A DNA stretch of 64,000 nucleotides from Casuarina equisetifolia (GCA_028551475.1 CM052355.1:32453580-32517579); one strand, 5' to 3'. Shown: positions 23,312-36,029, counted from the stretch's first letter. Numbers and translations are program-made. Notes: generated by a model not told the origin, from the sequence alone.

Positions 23312-26300
23312 ATGAGACTATAAACTCCTGCACTTCACCTCCTGTCATTTCTTTTATTCTCTCTACTACATAGAGCCGCGTTTGCTACCAAGAAAGTACG
23401 TCCTAAACCTTGTTTACCCTTCCAATGTCAAGAATAGAACAAACAAGCTAAATTTTTGGATGTAGTTGCGTAGTTCATGGGTTCATCATTGGAGTTTGAT
23501 TTTATTCCTTCTTTTGTGGCTGTACTTGTAGTCCTATGTGGTATACTTGGGAGCACATTCGCATTCACAAGGCCCGGAGCTCTCTCAGGCTGATTTAAAC
23601 AGAGTAACAGAGTCCCACCACAAGTTTCTTGGATCGTTTTTGGGAAGGTACTGCCATAAATGTTACCAAAATAAACTTGAGCATCTTTCATTTCATTACC
23701 TGGATAGTTTAATCATCCTAAATCTCGTGTTTTTATCATGCAGTCATGCAGCAGCGAAAGAATCCATATTTCTTTCGTACACTAGGCATATCAACGGATT
23801 TGCTGCAACATTGGACGATGAAATAGCAGCAGAGATAGCCAGTAAAGAATCTCTCTTTCTTTTCTATAACTTCTGTTTTCACCTGCCTATGTAAACTTTG
23901 TGTAAATATTTACCCAAATTTTTAGAGCATCCGAAAGTGGTCTCCATTTTCCTTAGCAAAGCATGTAAATCACACACAACTCGTTCGTGGGAGTTCCTGG
24001 GACTCGAGCATAATGGGGTCAATGCTTCTGAATCAATCTGGGAGAAGGCCAAATATGGTGAAGCCGTAATTGGAAACATTGATTTCGGTCAGTAATTTCT
24101 ACTTCAACATTGAAATTTCATTTTTGCTTACTTGACTTATCCTGACGTTTGTTCAATGGGATTGTGGTAGGAGTGTGGCCCGAATCCTAGAGCTTCAGTG
24201 ATGAGCACTTTGGGCCGATCCCTTCGAAGTTGAAAGGAATCTGCCAGAATGACAACGACCCTGGATTTCGTTGCAACAGGTTCTATTGCCAACTTTTTGG
24301 GATTTTTTCTTAAAATTTGTGTTGCTCTTTTCCTACTGCTAGACGACACCCAAATTACATTTATAAAGCACTAACTTCATTTATATGGCAATTATTTGTG
24401 CGAGAAAGGAAGCTAATCGGAGCAAGATACTTCAACAAAGGCCATGCTGCGTCGCTTGATCCCCTAAACTCCACTTTTCACACGCCACGTGATTATGACG
24501 GCCATGGATCTCACACACTATCAACGGCTGCTAGTAATTTTGTCGCCGGGGCTTCTGTCTTTGGCTTCGGCAATGGAACTGCAAAAGGTGGATAACCAAA
24601 AGCCCGAGTGGCGGCTTATAAAGTGCCTAATGACAGTGGCCCTGGTGCGGGTGCAAATATATTAGCAGCCTTTGATATGGCCATCCATGATGTCGTTGAT
24701 GTTCTGTCCGTATCACTGGGACTAGAGGAGTCATTCTTCGATAACCCCATAGCTATTGGCTCCTTTCACGCTGTTAAGCACGGCATTGTGGTGGTTTGCT
24801 CAGCAGGCAATGATGGACCTACTCCTTCTTCTGTTGAAAATGTTGAGCCTTGGCTTATAACAGTGGGAGCCAGCACCTTGGACAGGGAGGTCCGCAGTTA
24901 TGTGATCCTTGGTAACAAGATGCGCTTGAAGGTTAGCTTCTTCTGCTATTGCTTACTTCAACACGACACCCTATTTTCCTACACGATTCCATGCTAGAGT
25001 ATGAACTTGGAAGGAACAGAACCTTTTGCCCATTCTCTTTTCTTATACTATTCGTTATTGACTTTGATGTGAAGGGACAAAGCATGTCATCCACAGCGTT
25101 GCCAGGCAACAAGCTCTACCCACTTATACATGGTGCAGATGCGAGAGCTGCCAACATATCAATTGAAGATGCGTAAGGATAGCACAATTGAAAGCTCTTA
25201 CAATTTGCATTTATCAATAAGGACTTCAATCACATCATAAATTGATTGTCACTAAGAAAATTAAATCCCTTTTTAAATGGAAGCTAAAGTACAAAAAACT
25301 CAAGAACACATTCCAAACTTTAAATCTTTTTATTAAAAAAAATTCACATGTTTTGAGGGGAATCTAAATGCTTACATCAAGAGAAGTGGTAGGAATGTTT
25401 TTCCAATCAACTCCGATTAAATTCAGCGCATGTCTATGCAGTCGGCAGTGTGATATGGAAGTCTTGATCCCAAAAAGGTGAGGGGGAAGATCTTGGTCTG
25501 TTTGCCAGCACTGGCTACTCCTGAGACGGGCATGAACGCCCTTTTAGCTGGAGCTGTGGGGGTGGTTCTTGCCAACAATAAGGATCGAGGGAACGAAATA
25601 TTCGCTGATCCACATGTCCTTCCTGCTTCACACATTAGTTACAACGATGGCCTTGCACTGCTCAATTACATCGTTTCAACCAAGTAAGATGACAGACCAC
25701 TGGCTCAATTACATCATTTCTTCATTGCATGGAACCTATATTTTCTAAGCACATCTGGCCAACAAAAAAATGCACAAGGTTTATCAATGTCTTTAACCAC
25801 TTAAATCTACAATAAAACTAAATGTGAAACATACTTCTCATAATTGATCCATGCTCCATTCAAGACATCACCATCAGTAATTGAAAAGAAAAAAAAAAGG
25901 CCCTGACACTATAATTGATAGACACGCATTTGATGCTTCTCATACTTTCAAACTTTTAACAAGATAGATAGCAAATCTTTATGGAGAACTTTACATTTGA
26001 CAGGTCTCCAAAAGCTTACATTACACGTCCAAAGACAACGTTGGGAACAAAGCCAGCACCTTTCATGGCATCATTTTCATCCCTAGGACCAAGCAGCATT
26101 ACACCTGATATCCTTAAGGTTTCCTTTACATCAATTCTTCGTTCTTCTAATTTCTTAGGTCAACTTTGTGGATTATATGTTCTGTTATATTGCTCTATAT
26201 TCAGCCTGATATCACTGCACCTGGAGTTAGTATCACTTCAATGTCATGCCCTCATGTTTCTGGGATTGCGGGCCTCCTCAAAAGCCTTCATCCCACTTGG

Positions 26301-26947
26301 ACTCCTGCGGCTATTAGGTCAGCAATCATGACAACTGGTAAGGCACTAAGATTCTTGTTTGTTTTTTATTGTAAAAAATGCTTTCTTGATCGCTATTCTT
26401 TCCAATTTTACGGCTAAAACACTGGATAACAAAAGGGAGCCATTGCTTAATGCGACTTTCTTTGAGGCCACGCCATTTAGTTATGGAGCAGGACACATTC
26501 ACCCAAACGGTGCTATGGATCCGGGGCTGGTTTATGACTTGTCTATTAATGATTACCTTAACTTCGTATGTGCGTTGGGGATAGGTGAAACGCTAGTATC
26601 ATTGTTGTTAGGTAGTTACTACGTTTGCCCCACGGATTTCAGTCTCACCAACCTCAACTATCCTTTAATCTCAGTCTCTAAACTTGCAGATAACATCATG
26701 GTGACCCGAACTCTAAAGAATGTAGGTTCCCCAGGAACTTATACAGCTCATGTCCAAGAACCTAAAGGAATTTCCGTAAATGTCAAGCCTAAGAGTTTAA
26801 AGTTTGAGAAAGTTGGTGAAGAGAAGAGCTTTAATGTGATCCTGAAGGTAAGAAGTTGAAGTTGCTAAGGACTACGTATTTGGAGAGCTAATATGGTCAG
26901 ATAAAAAGCACTACTTGAGGAGTCCAATTGTGGTGAAGGCAGTCTAA
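23312..26947 (+). pseudogene. Subtilisin-like serine protease SBT5-type, copy B, multiply disabled
   Basis: Exon remnants: 23312-23395, 23532-23647, 23744-23841, 23926-24087, 24171-24279, 24409-24931, 25075-25172, 25442-25683, 26004-26118, 26205-26337, 26414-26947. Compared with copy C the lesions are: TAA as codon 4 (23321-23323, TCA in C); NIDTG reads NIDFG and one Ile codon is missing (exon 4); TAG at 24188-24190 (AAG in C); TAA at 24593-24595 (TCA in C); one base lost near 25453; an 81-bp in-frame deletion at 26235/26236 that removes the segment up to the G of GTSMS; acceptor AG changed to GG at 26412-26413; and two bases lost near 26847-26852. Outside the lesions it is nearly identical to copy C, including introns and flanks. 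It is a clear pseudogene. Confidence 0.93.
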
Positions 26948-28815
26948 ATAAACTAATGCATTCTAGTTAATTCCACATATTGTATGAACTGTTCTTTCTT
27001 TTGAACCCAGCTGTTCCTATCTTTGTCCTTTGAGAATATTATGTATTTCAATAATGCCTGGGAAGGAAGAAAGAAAGATCATTTATCTTATGGATTGCTT
27101 CTCTTTTCTTTTCTTTTTTGGTTACACAATCTATTCTAGGTTCATCCACCTAGTATGATATAGTTAGTATAAATGCTTCCAAAAACCATGGAGGGGACCT
27201 ATAGTACCAACAACATTGATCGTAGAAGCAATCTTGAGAGTTCTCATGAAATTTGGCATACGTCTTAGTTCAATGATAGAAAAACTAATACCCTTAAGAA
27301 ATTAATTCAACTTATTTCTTCAACATTTATGATAAATAATCATCAACTTATTTAACAACTATAATTTTTAACATGCTTCCTTGCTTCAAGCATAGGAAAA
27401 TTACACAAGCTCAACTTGTGTGTAATGGAACAATGAGTTTGTAATAACATGTCATATTTAAACATAAAGTTTTATTTTATATTAAAAAAGCCATGAAATA
27501 TGTTTGACAGCCAATAGACAAATCGTGTTAAGTGTTTCCAAATCCAACCAAAAGATTTCTGGTTTTGACGGAAAAGGTGATATTTCCACCACCAAATTTA
27601 TAATATCAATGGTAAATGGATGATGACGAGACTTGAGATCTAATGAGAGCCAAAACAACGAATTTGTAATAGCTTGATACTTCTACTCATACTGCACTTA
27701 TATTACATCACGTATGAAATGCAGATTGTTGAGATAAGCATTTCATAGCCTGAAACGTCGAGTCATGTCAATTACAAACTCTTCACTTCTTGTGAACTTT
27801 AAACTCTAAAGAAGTGTCAAGTTTCAACTAAGTTCATGTAATGGTCTTAGGTGTTTTTATTTGATTAGATGTTTAGTTATTTATAATAATTTAAGTGATT
27901 AGATTAAGTAGTTGTTGGTTATAACAACTTAGAGTTAACAAAATTATATTTAAAGAAGATGTTTTTCTTTCTCTTGTAAGTAGCTTTTGATTATGAAATT
28001 TCTTTTTTTTTAAAAAAAAAAAAAAAAGAGAAGGGATTCTTCCTTGAAAAGTTGACAATATGAATGTGGCCTTAAGTCTTACCCTCAAAAAGAAAAGATA
28101 CAAATGTGATCCATCCCAAGATGGCTACTTAGGGCAGCAGGTGAATCTAGAGTCCTATAAGAAAATGGCCATGGCTAATTTTAAAAATAGTGGTGGTCCT
28201 TGTGTCCTGCGAGAAGATGACCATTGGAAAATCGAAAAGACAACCTATAAAAAGAGGGAGAGAGACGCAGTAATTGAGCGCGGGGTTCGCCCTCCTCCGA
28301 GTGTAACGGATATAAGGAAATGTCTTTCATGTCCGATAATAGAATATGTTGCCGGTATTAATGGCGGGGTATGGAGTGGCCATGGAACAATGTGCTCTTT
28401 CCTATCTTTTTTCTATCCATGATACCAGTCAATGCCCATAATAGCTATTCACTGTTTCTCCAAAATTCCAGTTCCCACCATTTCCTCTCTGAATCTCATT
28501 ACTGCAAATATCCTTTATGGATGGTTGTTTTGGTCTGCACATCCAAACCCACCTCTCAATATGACTAAAAGCAAGAATAAAGAGATAGCAAGCATAAAAG
28601 TAGCTTTGACCAGCCCGAAGTCAGCTGGTTTTTGCCCAGGTTTGTGGTTTGATCGACGAGAACGTGACTGAACATTAATGCTCGTGCTTGGATGGAACTC
28701 TTCATGTTACCCTGTCACAGACACACCTCATGGGTAATCACAAAAACGAAGACAACAACGAGAAATCGACAATGGTTCGGACCCAATCGCCGGTAGAAGG
28801 TTCATCTGTTTCCTT
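26948..28815. other. Spacer between copy B and the solo LTR
   Basis: No gene seen. It holds the shared 3' flank, then at about 27290-27800 a diverged copy of the protease 5' flank (gagccaaaacaacgaatttgtaatagcttga, catactgca, tcacgtatgaaa), then from about 28050 the block that precedes each CAX remnant, with a TATA-like acctataaaaag near 28245. The 120-codon frame starting at 28060 is not conserved in the other units and is not called. Confidence 0.55.
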
Positions 28816-29500
28816 TGTTGGGTTTAAACTTGCTCAGTCCAAATAAGAAGAAAAAGCCCAAAAGGCAAGTGGCCCACGAATGTTATTCATCATCTTCTCA
28901 CTTCTCCATTCTCCCGATGATGGAAGTGTACAAAAGAAAGTATCGGAAAAAACTAGAATCTTCAGTCCACCGTAAATTATCTTCTAACACCAGGAAAAGA
29001 TCTCTGACATCAAGCTTTTTCCAAACCACAAGCTTGAAGTCTGTATCTACTGAAGAACAAGGAAGCACCGACCTTATGAAGCTATAAATACCATGGAGCA
29101 CATGGAGGAGCAGAACTGTAGAGAGAAAACAGTGAATCAAGAGAGTGAACGTAGTCCTCCAGCACGAGTTCTCCAGGAACTGCAGTTCCAAGTTGTTCCC
29201 TTTGTTGCCCAAACCGTGAGTCTTTTCTTTTTCCCTCAAGTGTTGTTGTATGAGTTTAGTTCGTCCTTCTGTATTCAAGAGATTGCAACTCTCTTGAGTT
29301 TGCTTTGTTGTGTCCCTTTGTAATCTTTCTTGGTTGTATAAAAGGAAGAATTTCGTTCTTCATTAAAGGCTGTTTTTTCAGTCTTTAATTTTCTGCCCAC
29401 CACGTGTTCGACGTTTTGCCTCAACCAACCTTACCTTCTCATTTTCCCAACTTTCTTCCATATCTTTGTTCCTCTTCCATCCCATATCCAAAACCCAACA
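28816..29500 (+). mobile_element. Solo LTR with perfect 5-bp target-site duplication
   Basis: A 685-bp element begins TGTTGGGTTT and ends AAACCCAACA, a perfect 10-bp inverted end. It is flanked by TCCTT on both sides (28811-28815 and 29501-29505). In unit C the same place reads through uninterrupted (tctccttttcctcc near 47995). A TATA box (gtataaaagg) lies near 29336, as expected of an LTR promoter. There is no internal retroelement sequence, so it is best explained as a solo LTR left by LTR-LTR recombination. The orientation is taken from the TATA box. Open frames inside it are not called. Confidence 0.88.
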
Positions 29501-29604
29501 TCCTTTTCCTCGCTCCGCTCCCCTATTCCTTAGCCTTAGAAACGCCGGCATGTGAAGACATGTTTTTCTTGAAAGAAATTTCATCTTTTTCCTTGGGAAC
29601 GCAG

Positions 29605-31454
29605 ATGGATTCGTTTGAAGATGAGAGCTTAGATAGTCCTGCATCAATTGTGAGAAAGAAACATGCTTTTCATGGGGGCTTCACATTTATCTCCCGGTGG
29701 TTCAGAGCATTTTTATCCAGAAGAAATGAGGAAAGCGTGATTGATAGCATAACGATCGTAGTCTTCTCAGCCAAAATCAACTTACGCAAGCCTTTTGGTC
29801 CACTAGAAATCCTGGTCCATAAAATTAACTGTCCATCATGTGAGTTGCCTTTGTAGTTTTGCGCATTAGCACGTATCTTTTGCATTATTAGATGATTTTG
29901 TTTTATTTACTTTTTTTTCTGCAATTCCATTTCAAGGTCGTGTATTTGTTTCAAGCTTACTGCGCAATTATAACTTTGGCCGAGTGTGTGAGTTATGCTA
30001 TAGAGTGAACTTCTCGTATCTCATCTATAATTTGGTATGAAGCCCTTATTAATACTACAATGTGCGGATATGGGAAACATGTCTCAGAATCCTCCTCCCC
30101 AAAGGAGCCTAGCCTAACAATCATGTTTCCCTTTGTTTTATGTATAGTTGCATTGATAAACGACAAGTACTAATGAGGCTTCGGTTTGGTAATTTTATTG
30201 CCAAATTCCAACCTAAATATCTGTCCAATTTTTTGAACCCTCTGGCCTTGTGCATGGTTCTTAAGCGTTTTTTTTATTATATTATTTTATTTTATTAAGT
30301 AAACAGAGTGTTTGGCTGCCTGATTTGCTGAACTTTTTGATATAAATAATAACAAACACAAAATATAAAATTGGTTTCAAATTCATGTACTGGGCATTAA
30401 ACTAATGGGATGGGCATGAAGCTCCGTTACATCTAATCCAGTAAAAACTGATCATTGACCTTTAATTATAATGGTGTCCTGAAAGTTACGTATTGTACCT
30501 TAAATATATCCCTCCCGGAAGTTAGCACCAGTGATGTGAGGTCTATTACATGATCTTGCAAGGAGACTAATTTCCATTTCATCCAGAAATCGCTCTGCGC
30601 AAGGTTAGTGGTATTGACTAATAGAGTCTCACGCTACTTTAGATGCTCAGGAGAAACCCCTCGGTTGCTGAATAACAAATCCGTCCATATCATGCCGAAA
30701 AGAACGTGTTAGCCTATACATTCTGGCATAATCTTGAAACATACTTAGTTGATGATAAAGGAACCTGAAATAAAACTTTATTCCCCCTACTTAGACTTGT
30801 TCAAGTTCATTTTCTTTCTTCTTTTTTTCCTTTTCGGTATGGCCCTCGATTTGTATTGTCCTGCTGGATGACATGAGAAAACTTCTTTTGAGCTTTGCAG
30901 TTGGAGATCTTCTAAATGCTACTTTTCGAAATGCAACAGAACTAATAATATCAATTCATGCACTTAAAAGTGGAATGATGCATCTTGTTCAACAGTCATT
31001 GCTAGGATCAATTTTTTCTAACATGCTGCTAGAGCTTGGATGTGCATTCTTCAGTAGTGGACTCGTGTTTTCTAAGAAAGAACAAGTGTTCATCAAGGTT
31101 TTTTTTTTTTGATTGTTTATCCTTTCTGTTGTATCATTCTTGCCTTGGCTGGCAATACAGTTCAAATATTCTATTCCTATTTCCAGGCAGCTGCTACAGT
31201 CGACTCTGGTCCTTTGCTGATGGCAATCATGGGTTTCTATTCCCAGCTGTCCTTTATTTAACACACATAGAGCTACACTTTGGAAAGTCCCAGTTTGCAC
31301 TATCAAGTTTTAGTAGCTCTATTATGCTCGGGGCACATGCTTCCTATCTTTTTTCTTTTTCCTTTTAAGCTAAGGAGGCAGAAGAATCTATATGTCCCTG
31401 TTAATGAGGTTGATACTTTTGATAGGCTACGAGGGGAATTGATTTATCATTTAT
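29605..31454 (+). pseudogene. CAX-type Ca2+/H+ exchanger, pseudogene 2
   Basis: Exon remnants: 29605-29839 (MDSFEDESLDSPAS, RKKHAF, SITIVVFSAKI, KPFGPLEILVHK), about 29936-30005, 30901-31097 ([44 protein letters not shown]) and 31187-31454 (SGPLLMA, HIELHFGKSQ, LRRQKNLYVPVNE). Damage relative to a normal CAX: a 24-bp loss in exon 1 compared with pseudogene 3, compensating +1/-1 shifts at about 29676 and 29733, a frameshift in the last exon at the GFYSQLS stretch leading to TAA near 31260, and no exon for the segment after YATE. This is the most complete of the four CAX pieces. Confidence 0.85.
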
Positions 31455-31748
31455 TAGCTTCTGTTCATTTTTGATATCGAACACATTCCACAAAATTGAT
31501 AATTATAATGCTTGCTTCTGTTCAAAACTTTTGCCTTGTACTTAATGCCATTTTCTTTTTTGCATTACTTTTTCTCCTGGACTAATTTTTTTCTTTTTAT
31601 GAATGAACGCTTGGTAGCAAGTTTCTCATAATTTCATCAAACTAACAAAATTCTTACATGTATTAGATAAGTTTAGTACTATAATATTGTGCATTTTATA
31701 CTTGGTTCCATTTAAGTAGGTTTTTCTAATTTAGTTTTACTTTTTTAA

Positions 31749-33736
31749 TGTTGGATGCGACTCGAATTCTCAAAAGAGTTCTGCATGATTTAGGAGTCCA
31801 TGTTTTACATGGATTAGGAAATGAAAGAGTTCTTGTCCCACAAGAATTAGAAGAGAAGAATTATGTGTCCCACATTGGTTAGAGAACTAACCTGTGGGAG
31901 TTAGAAGGCCTATAAAAAGGAGTCTATGTAGTCCTTAGGGAAATATAGAAGAACCTAAGCGGTAATACTAATAACCAAGTGTTGGGTTATTTGTAAAGTA
32001 TTACAAAGCTAAGGTTGAGAGAGATTCTCAGTCTTTTCTCTGTCAAAAGACTGAAGTTGTAACAAATGGCATTAAAGCCTGGGTTGAGACTTTGGGCAAG
32101 ACAAGGTACGGGTCAAGGCAGATTGCACAACGTCAACAGTTGAGAGAGGATTGTGCTCTACACGATCAGCAGTTTGCTATCATGGATGAGATTAAGTATG
32201 GTGTTTCTTTGTTTGATGGCAAGAGTGATTTCAATTTGTGGAGAGTTAGTATAAAAGATCTATTAGTACAACAAGGTCTTGAAGAGGCTCTGGAGGAGCG
32301 ACACCTATAGATTTGTGGAAAAAGTTGGAGAGTGTTTATGCATCACGATCGCTGACGAACAAGTTATGTCTCAGGATGGAGCTTTACTCGTTAAAGATGA
32401 AAGCAGGTATGAATCTCCATGATCATGTGAATAATTTTGAAAAGGCAGATGCAAAATTATCTCATTTGTTAAGTAGTGAAGAACATATGAGAGAAGAAAA
32501 AAAGGTTCTACTTTTATTATCGTCTTTGCCAAAGTCATATAAGTCCTTTGTTCAGTCTTTGTTGGTGGGCAAGATGACATTAACGATGGATGATGTAACT
32601 ACATTATTACGTGATAATGAGAGATTAATGGGAGAAAATAATGAAGATCGTGAGGCATCAGTGTTGGCTGTAGGGAGTTCTTTTCGAGGGAGGACTCCAA
32701 GGGGTAGAAGTAGCTCGAGAGATAGGTCTAAATTGAGGTAAAGAAACCATCATGAAGATAAAGAATGCTATTATTGCAAAAGGAAGGGTCACATAAGAAG
32801 AAATTACAGGAAAATGCTAGAAGAACTTGCAGAGCTTAAGAAGTTGAAAGATGAGGACTCAAACATACAGATCTGTGCTGCAGATGATTCTGAGACTCTT
32901 CCATTGCCTTTGGAAGATGGGAGGTCACATGTAATAAGTGACAAATGGTTGTTGGATTCCGCTGCAGGTGCTCATATATGTAGGGAAGAAGCCTGTTTTG
33001 ATATCTTGAAGAAAGGAGGGGATCTTAGCAACATCATTGTAGGAGACAAAGAGAAGATGAAGATTGAAGGTGTTGGCACTGTCAGATTCAAGCTCCATAA
33101 TGGTGATGTCAAGAGTTTGCAGAATGTAAGGTATGTACCATCTTGTGGCTATAATGTTATAGTTGTGGGAGAGTTAGCTACACGTGGGTATTCATACACT
33201 GGAAGAGGTGATTGGCTCAAGATATTCAAGCACGGCAAAGTTGTTCTTCAAGGTAGGAAGAGTAGAGGCAAGAATATTTATTTTCTTGATGCTCAAGCTA
33301 TTCAGAAGAAATGCGCAATGAAGCCGATGGGACTTCTATCCAAGCATAAGAAGACCAAAGAAAACAGGCGCGTGAAGTTTTCTAAAGATGTGAAGGAGAT
33401 TTCTTTGTCAAGGGAGGAATTGTTGGATGCGACTTGAATTCTCAAAAGAGTTCTGCATGATTTAGGAGTCTATGTTTTACATGGATTAGGAAAGGAAAGA
33501 GTTCTTGTCCCATAAGAATTAGAAGAGAAGAATTGTGTGTCCTACGTTGGTTAGAGAATCAACCTGTGGGAGTTAAAAGGCCTATAAAAAGGAGTTTATA
33601 TAGTCCTTAGGGAAATATAGAAGAACTTAAGCAGTAATACTAATAACCAAGTGTTGAGTTATTTGTAGAGTATTACAAAGTTAAGGTTGAAAGAGTTTCT
33701 CAGTCTTTTCTTTGTCAAAAGATTGAAGCTATAATA
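31749..33736 (+). mobile_element. Short LTR element with gag and protease only (TR-GAG-like, copia type)
   Basis: Two LTRs of equal length, 31749-32064 and 33421-33736 (316 bp each), begin TGTTGGATGCGACT. By hand count they differ at about 24 sites, mostly C/T or G/A changes. Each has a TATA box (cctataaaaagg). A primer site resembling tggtatcagagcc (tggcattaaagcc, 32067-32079) follows the 5' LTR, and a purine tract (aagggagg) precedes the 3' LTR. The 1.36-kb interior encodes gag, a zinc knuckle and an aspartic protease, but no integrase, reverse transcriptase or RNase H. The 3' end is followed by about 70 bp (to about 33810) absent from sister units, and no clear target duplication was found. 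Confidence 0.85.
32092..33437 (+). pseudogene. Copia gag-protease reading frame, interrupted
   Basis: In order: a gag start (IKYGVSLFDGKSDFNLWRV, 32092-32310); a stop and frame change near 32308; the main gag domain (LWKKLESVYASRSLTNKL ... LLLLSSLP, 32313-32741); and a zinc knuckle CYYC-x4-H at about 32768-32810 whose fourth Cys reads Tyr. From 32814 comes the protease region with WLLDSAAGAHIC (active-site Asp) and NVRYVP. After NIYFL the frame ends in a Lys-rich tail that runs to the 3' LTR, where a normal copia polyprotein would enter GAG-pre-integrase and integrase. It is dead in cis as written. Confidence 0.8.
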
Positions 33737-36029
33737 GTTGAATCTTTTGGCGGAAGAAGAGGGAGTAGGACATTGTTGGTCCGAACCCTTAAAATCTCTT
33801 GTGTTGGCCATTAGAAAGCTAAGTCCACAATAAAAGAAAAAACATAGTTAATTTTTTTTGTTTGCTCAAGTGAAGACTAAATGAGTAGCGAAAAAGATTG
33901 TCAAAATCAAAATTATGTATGCATTTGCACTATCAGTATATTGGGTGGTATTTTTTTATATATATGCTATAAATATCTTTTTAAAATTAAATATACTAGT
34001 ATGTTGAAATCCATCATAAATATATTATAATCTATTATGAGTTAATTATAAGGATTGAAGTAATCATTTTAATAACTCATTTACTTTTAAAATGGGTCAA
34101 AATTTAACCATTTACGTGTATGATTTTTTTTTACTACCTTAATTTGTGATTTTATAATGAATATATTTCACCCAAGAGGAAATGAAAATGAAAACACGCG
34201 AAGTATTAAGCAGAGGGACTGAAGTCATAACTTTATGAAAATCATATAATTTAACCATAACCTCTCAACCTCGTTTAGTGGCGACTAAAAACGCCCCACA
34301 AGCCTTTCCAACCATCAAATCTGGTTGTCATAAGTATGTGGTTATCATAGAAGAAACAAAGGTATAAAAACAGACAAAAGAATCCTCAATAGGCCATCAA
34401 TTACGTCTAATGAAATAAAGACGAAGAACATCAGCTCAAATCAAGCTGAATTATTTGGCTAGTGGAATCAATTTTGGATGTCGCTTTCTCACTAAGGTGA
34501 AAAGAAAAAGCTAAGCTCGCAGAAAGCATAATGCCAAGATGCTTCGTGCGACACATTTCAACTACCCCTCACGTTAGCTAGTTGTATTAATCTTCGAGAG
34601 GTCAAATCATACGTAGAGGCACGGGCTCTTTTCAATTAATTTAACCAAAAACGCAGTTTGCTCAGATTAAACGTGGAAAAACATTATTCAAACTTTTCGC
34701 TGCCAAGTGTTACAAATCAGTAGTCCAATCCTAGTGAAAAGGACTCAATTTTCCCTGGAAAAAAATTGTTTTGAACTTTGATTATTCTTATTCTTTTTAT
34801 TTTATTTGCAATTAATGTTGTAATTACTAAAAATTATGTTTATAATTTAATCCAAAGCTAGTTAGTGAATTAATAGGACATTTTTATATTTAGACATCAC
34901 AGAAAATTATATCATTTAGATCTAAAAGTTTCATTGTTAATATCCCTCACATACTGAATATACATTAGGTTTAAGTTTACATAAAGTAGAATAAACACTT
35001 GTCACATATCAAACATATTTTTTGAACTTAATATTAAAAGAAGTTATAAAAGGTCAATTTCACTTATGATATCATATTAGAAATAAGCTAAATCTAACCC
35101 AATAACTAATTCACAAGTAAAAAAGAAATTTTACATTAAAATAATAACCAGTGTTCATATATTTTAAATTTAAGATTTTCATTCTCAACAATAATATTTT
35201 AAACGCACTCTATTTTAGTGTACATCATGCTTAGTTCACAATAATTCTCGTATACATGGGAAGTAAGCATGATGCAAGCCTTCATTTCACTTTTATTCCA
35301 TGTAAACGAAAATGAGAGGCAGCTAATGAAAATCAACTTGTTTGTCTCACCAGAAAGCGAATTGTGTCTTCCATCCTTCCTTCATGGGAACAAAACATCC
35401 AAAAAATCTGAAATATTTCATCATACCAGGCTAATCAAATGGCTAGTCAACAGTGTTGTGAGCAGAAATGTTCCGGCATTTCAACATATTCCATCGTTTT
35501 CTGGGCTTATATTGGTCTAACCGAGCTTTTACTAGCCAAGTTTTTATGTTTATGTTCTTGTTTTTACTTTTTCCTTTTCTTTCTTTAGAGGACTACCAAT
35601 GTTCTACCTCACCTCACCATAAGTTTCTGGCGATTGGGTTTGAAGTGGAAAAAGTAGAAATCTAATGATACGAATTCTAACCGAATGGGTTATGCTATAT
35701 CAGATTTATTCTTTTAATGATTCAATTCAAATGATTTGCTTTTTCTTTTTTAATACCTAAAAATTTTAAGGTCGCTAGTTCTTATTTTTTAAGGATTTTT
35801 AATTAACCATTATTACAAAATGACAAGATTTATTCTAACATTTGTTAGACAATTAGCTAACCCTATAAACCTTTAAAGGATGATTTATAATCATCTCAAG
35901 AGTGATCAATCATCGCTTACAAGTTTTGTTGAATAGTTATGTTATTCTAAAAGATTATAACAAAAGGACTTTGTTAAACCATTTTAATATCATTAATGAA
36001 TTGATTCACTAATATTTTTAGTATTTGTT
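33737..36029. other. Spacer, first copy in the B-C interval
   Basis: No gene seen. It is colinear with the spacers at 19500-21780 and 50500-52430. Landmarks are the gctaagctcgcagaaagcat block (34510), a hairpin-prone block (35225-35275) and the hAT 3' flank (35480-35650). From about 34450 it is repeated again at 38148. Confidence 0.6.

Noticed and set aside
28060..28422. 120-codon open frame in the pre-CAX block
   Set aside because: The same block at 14770 and 47219 is broken or shifts frame, and no family is recognisable. It is more likely an old leader or promoter region.
28815..29087. Basic 90-codon frame rich in Lys, Arg and Ser
   Set aside because: It lies inside the solo LTR and starts at its boundary. 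LTRs normally do not encode protein.
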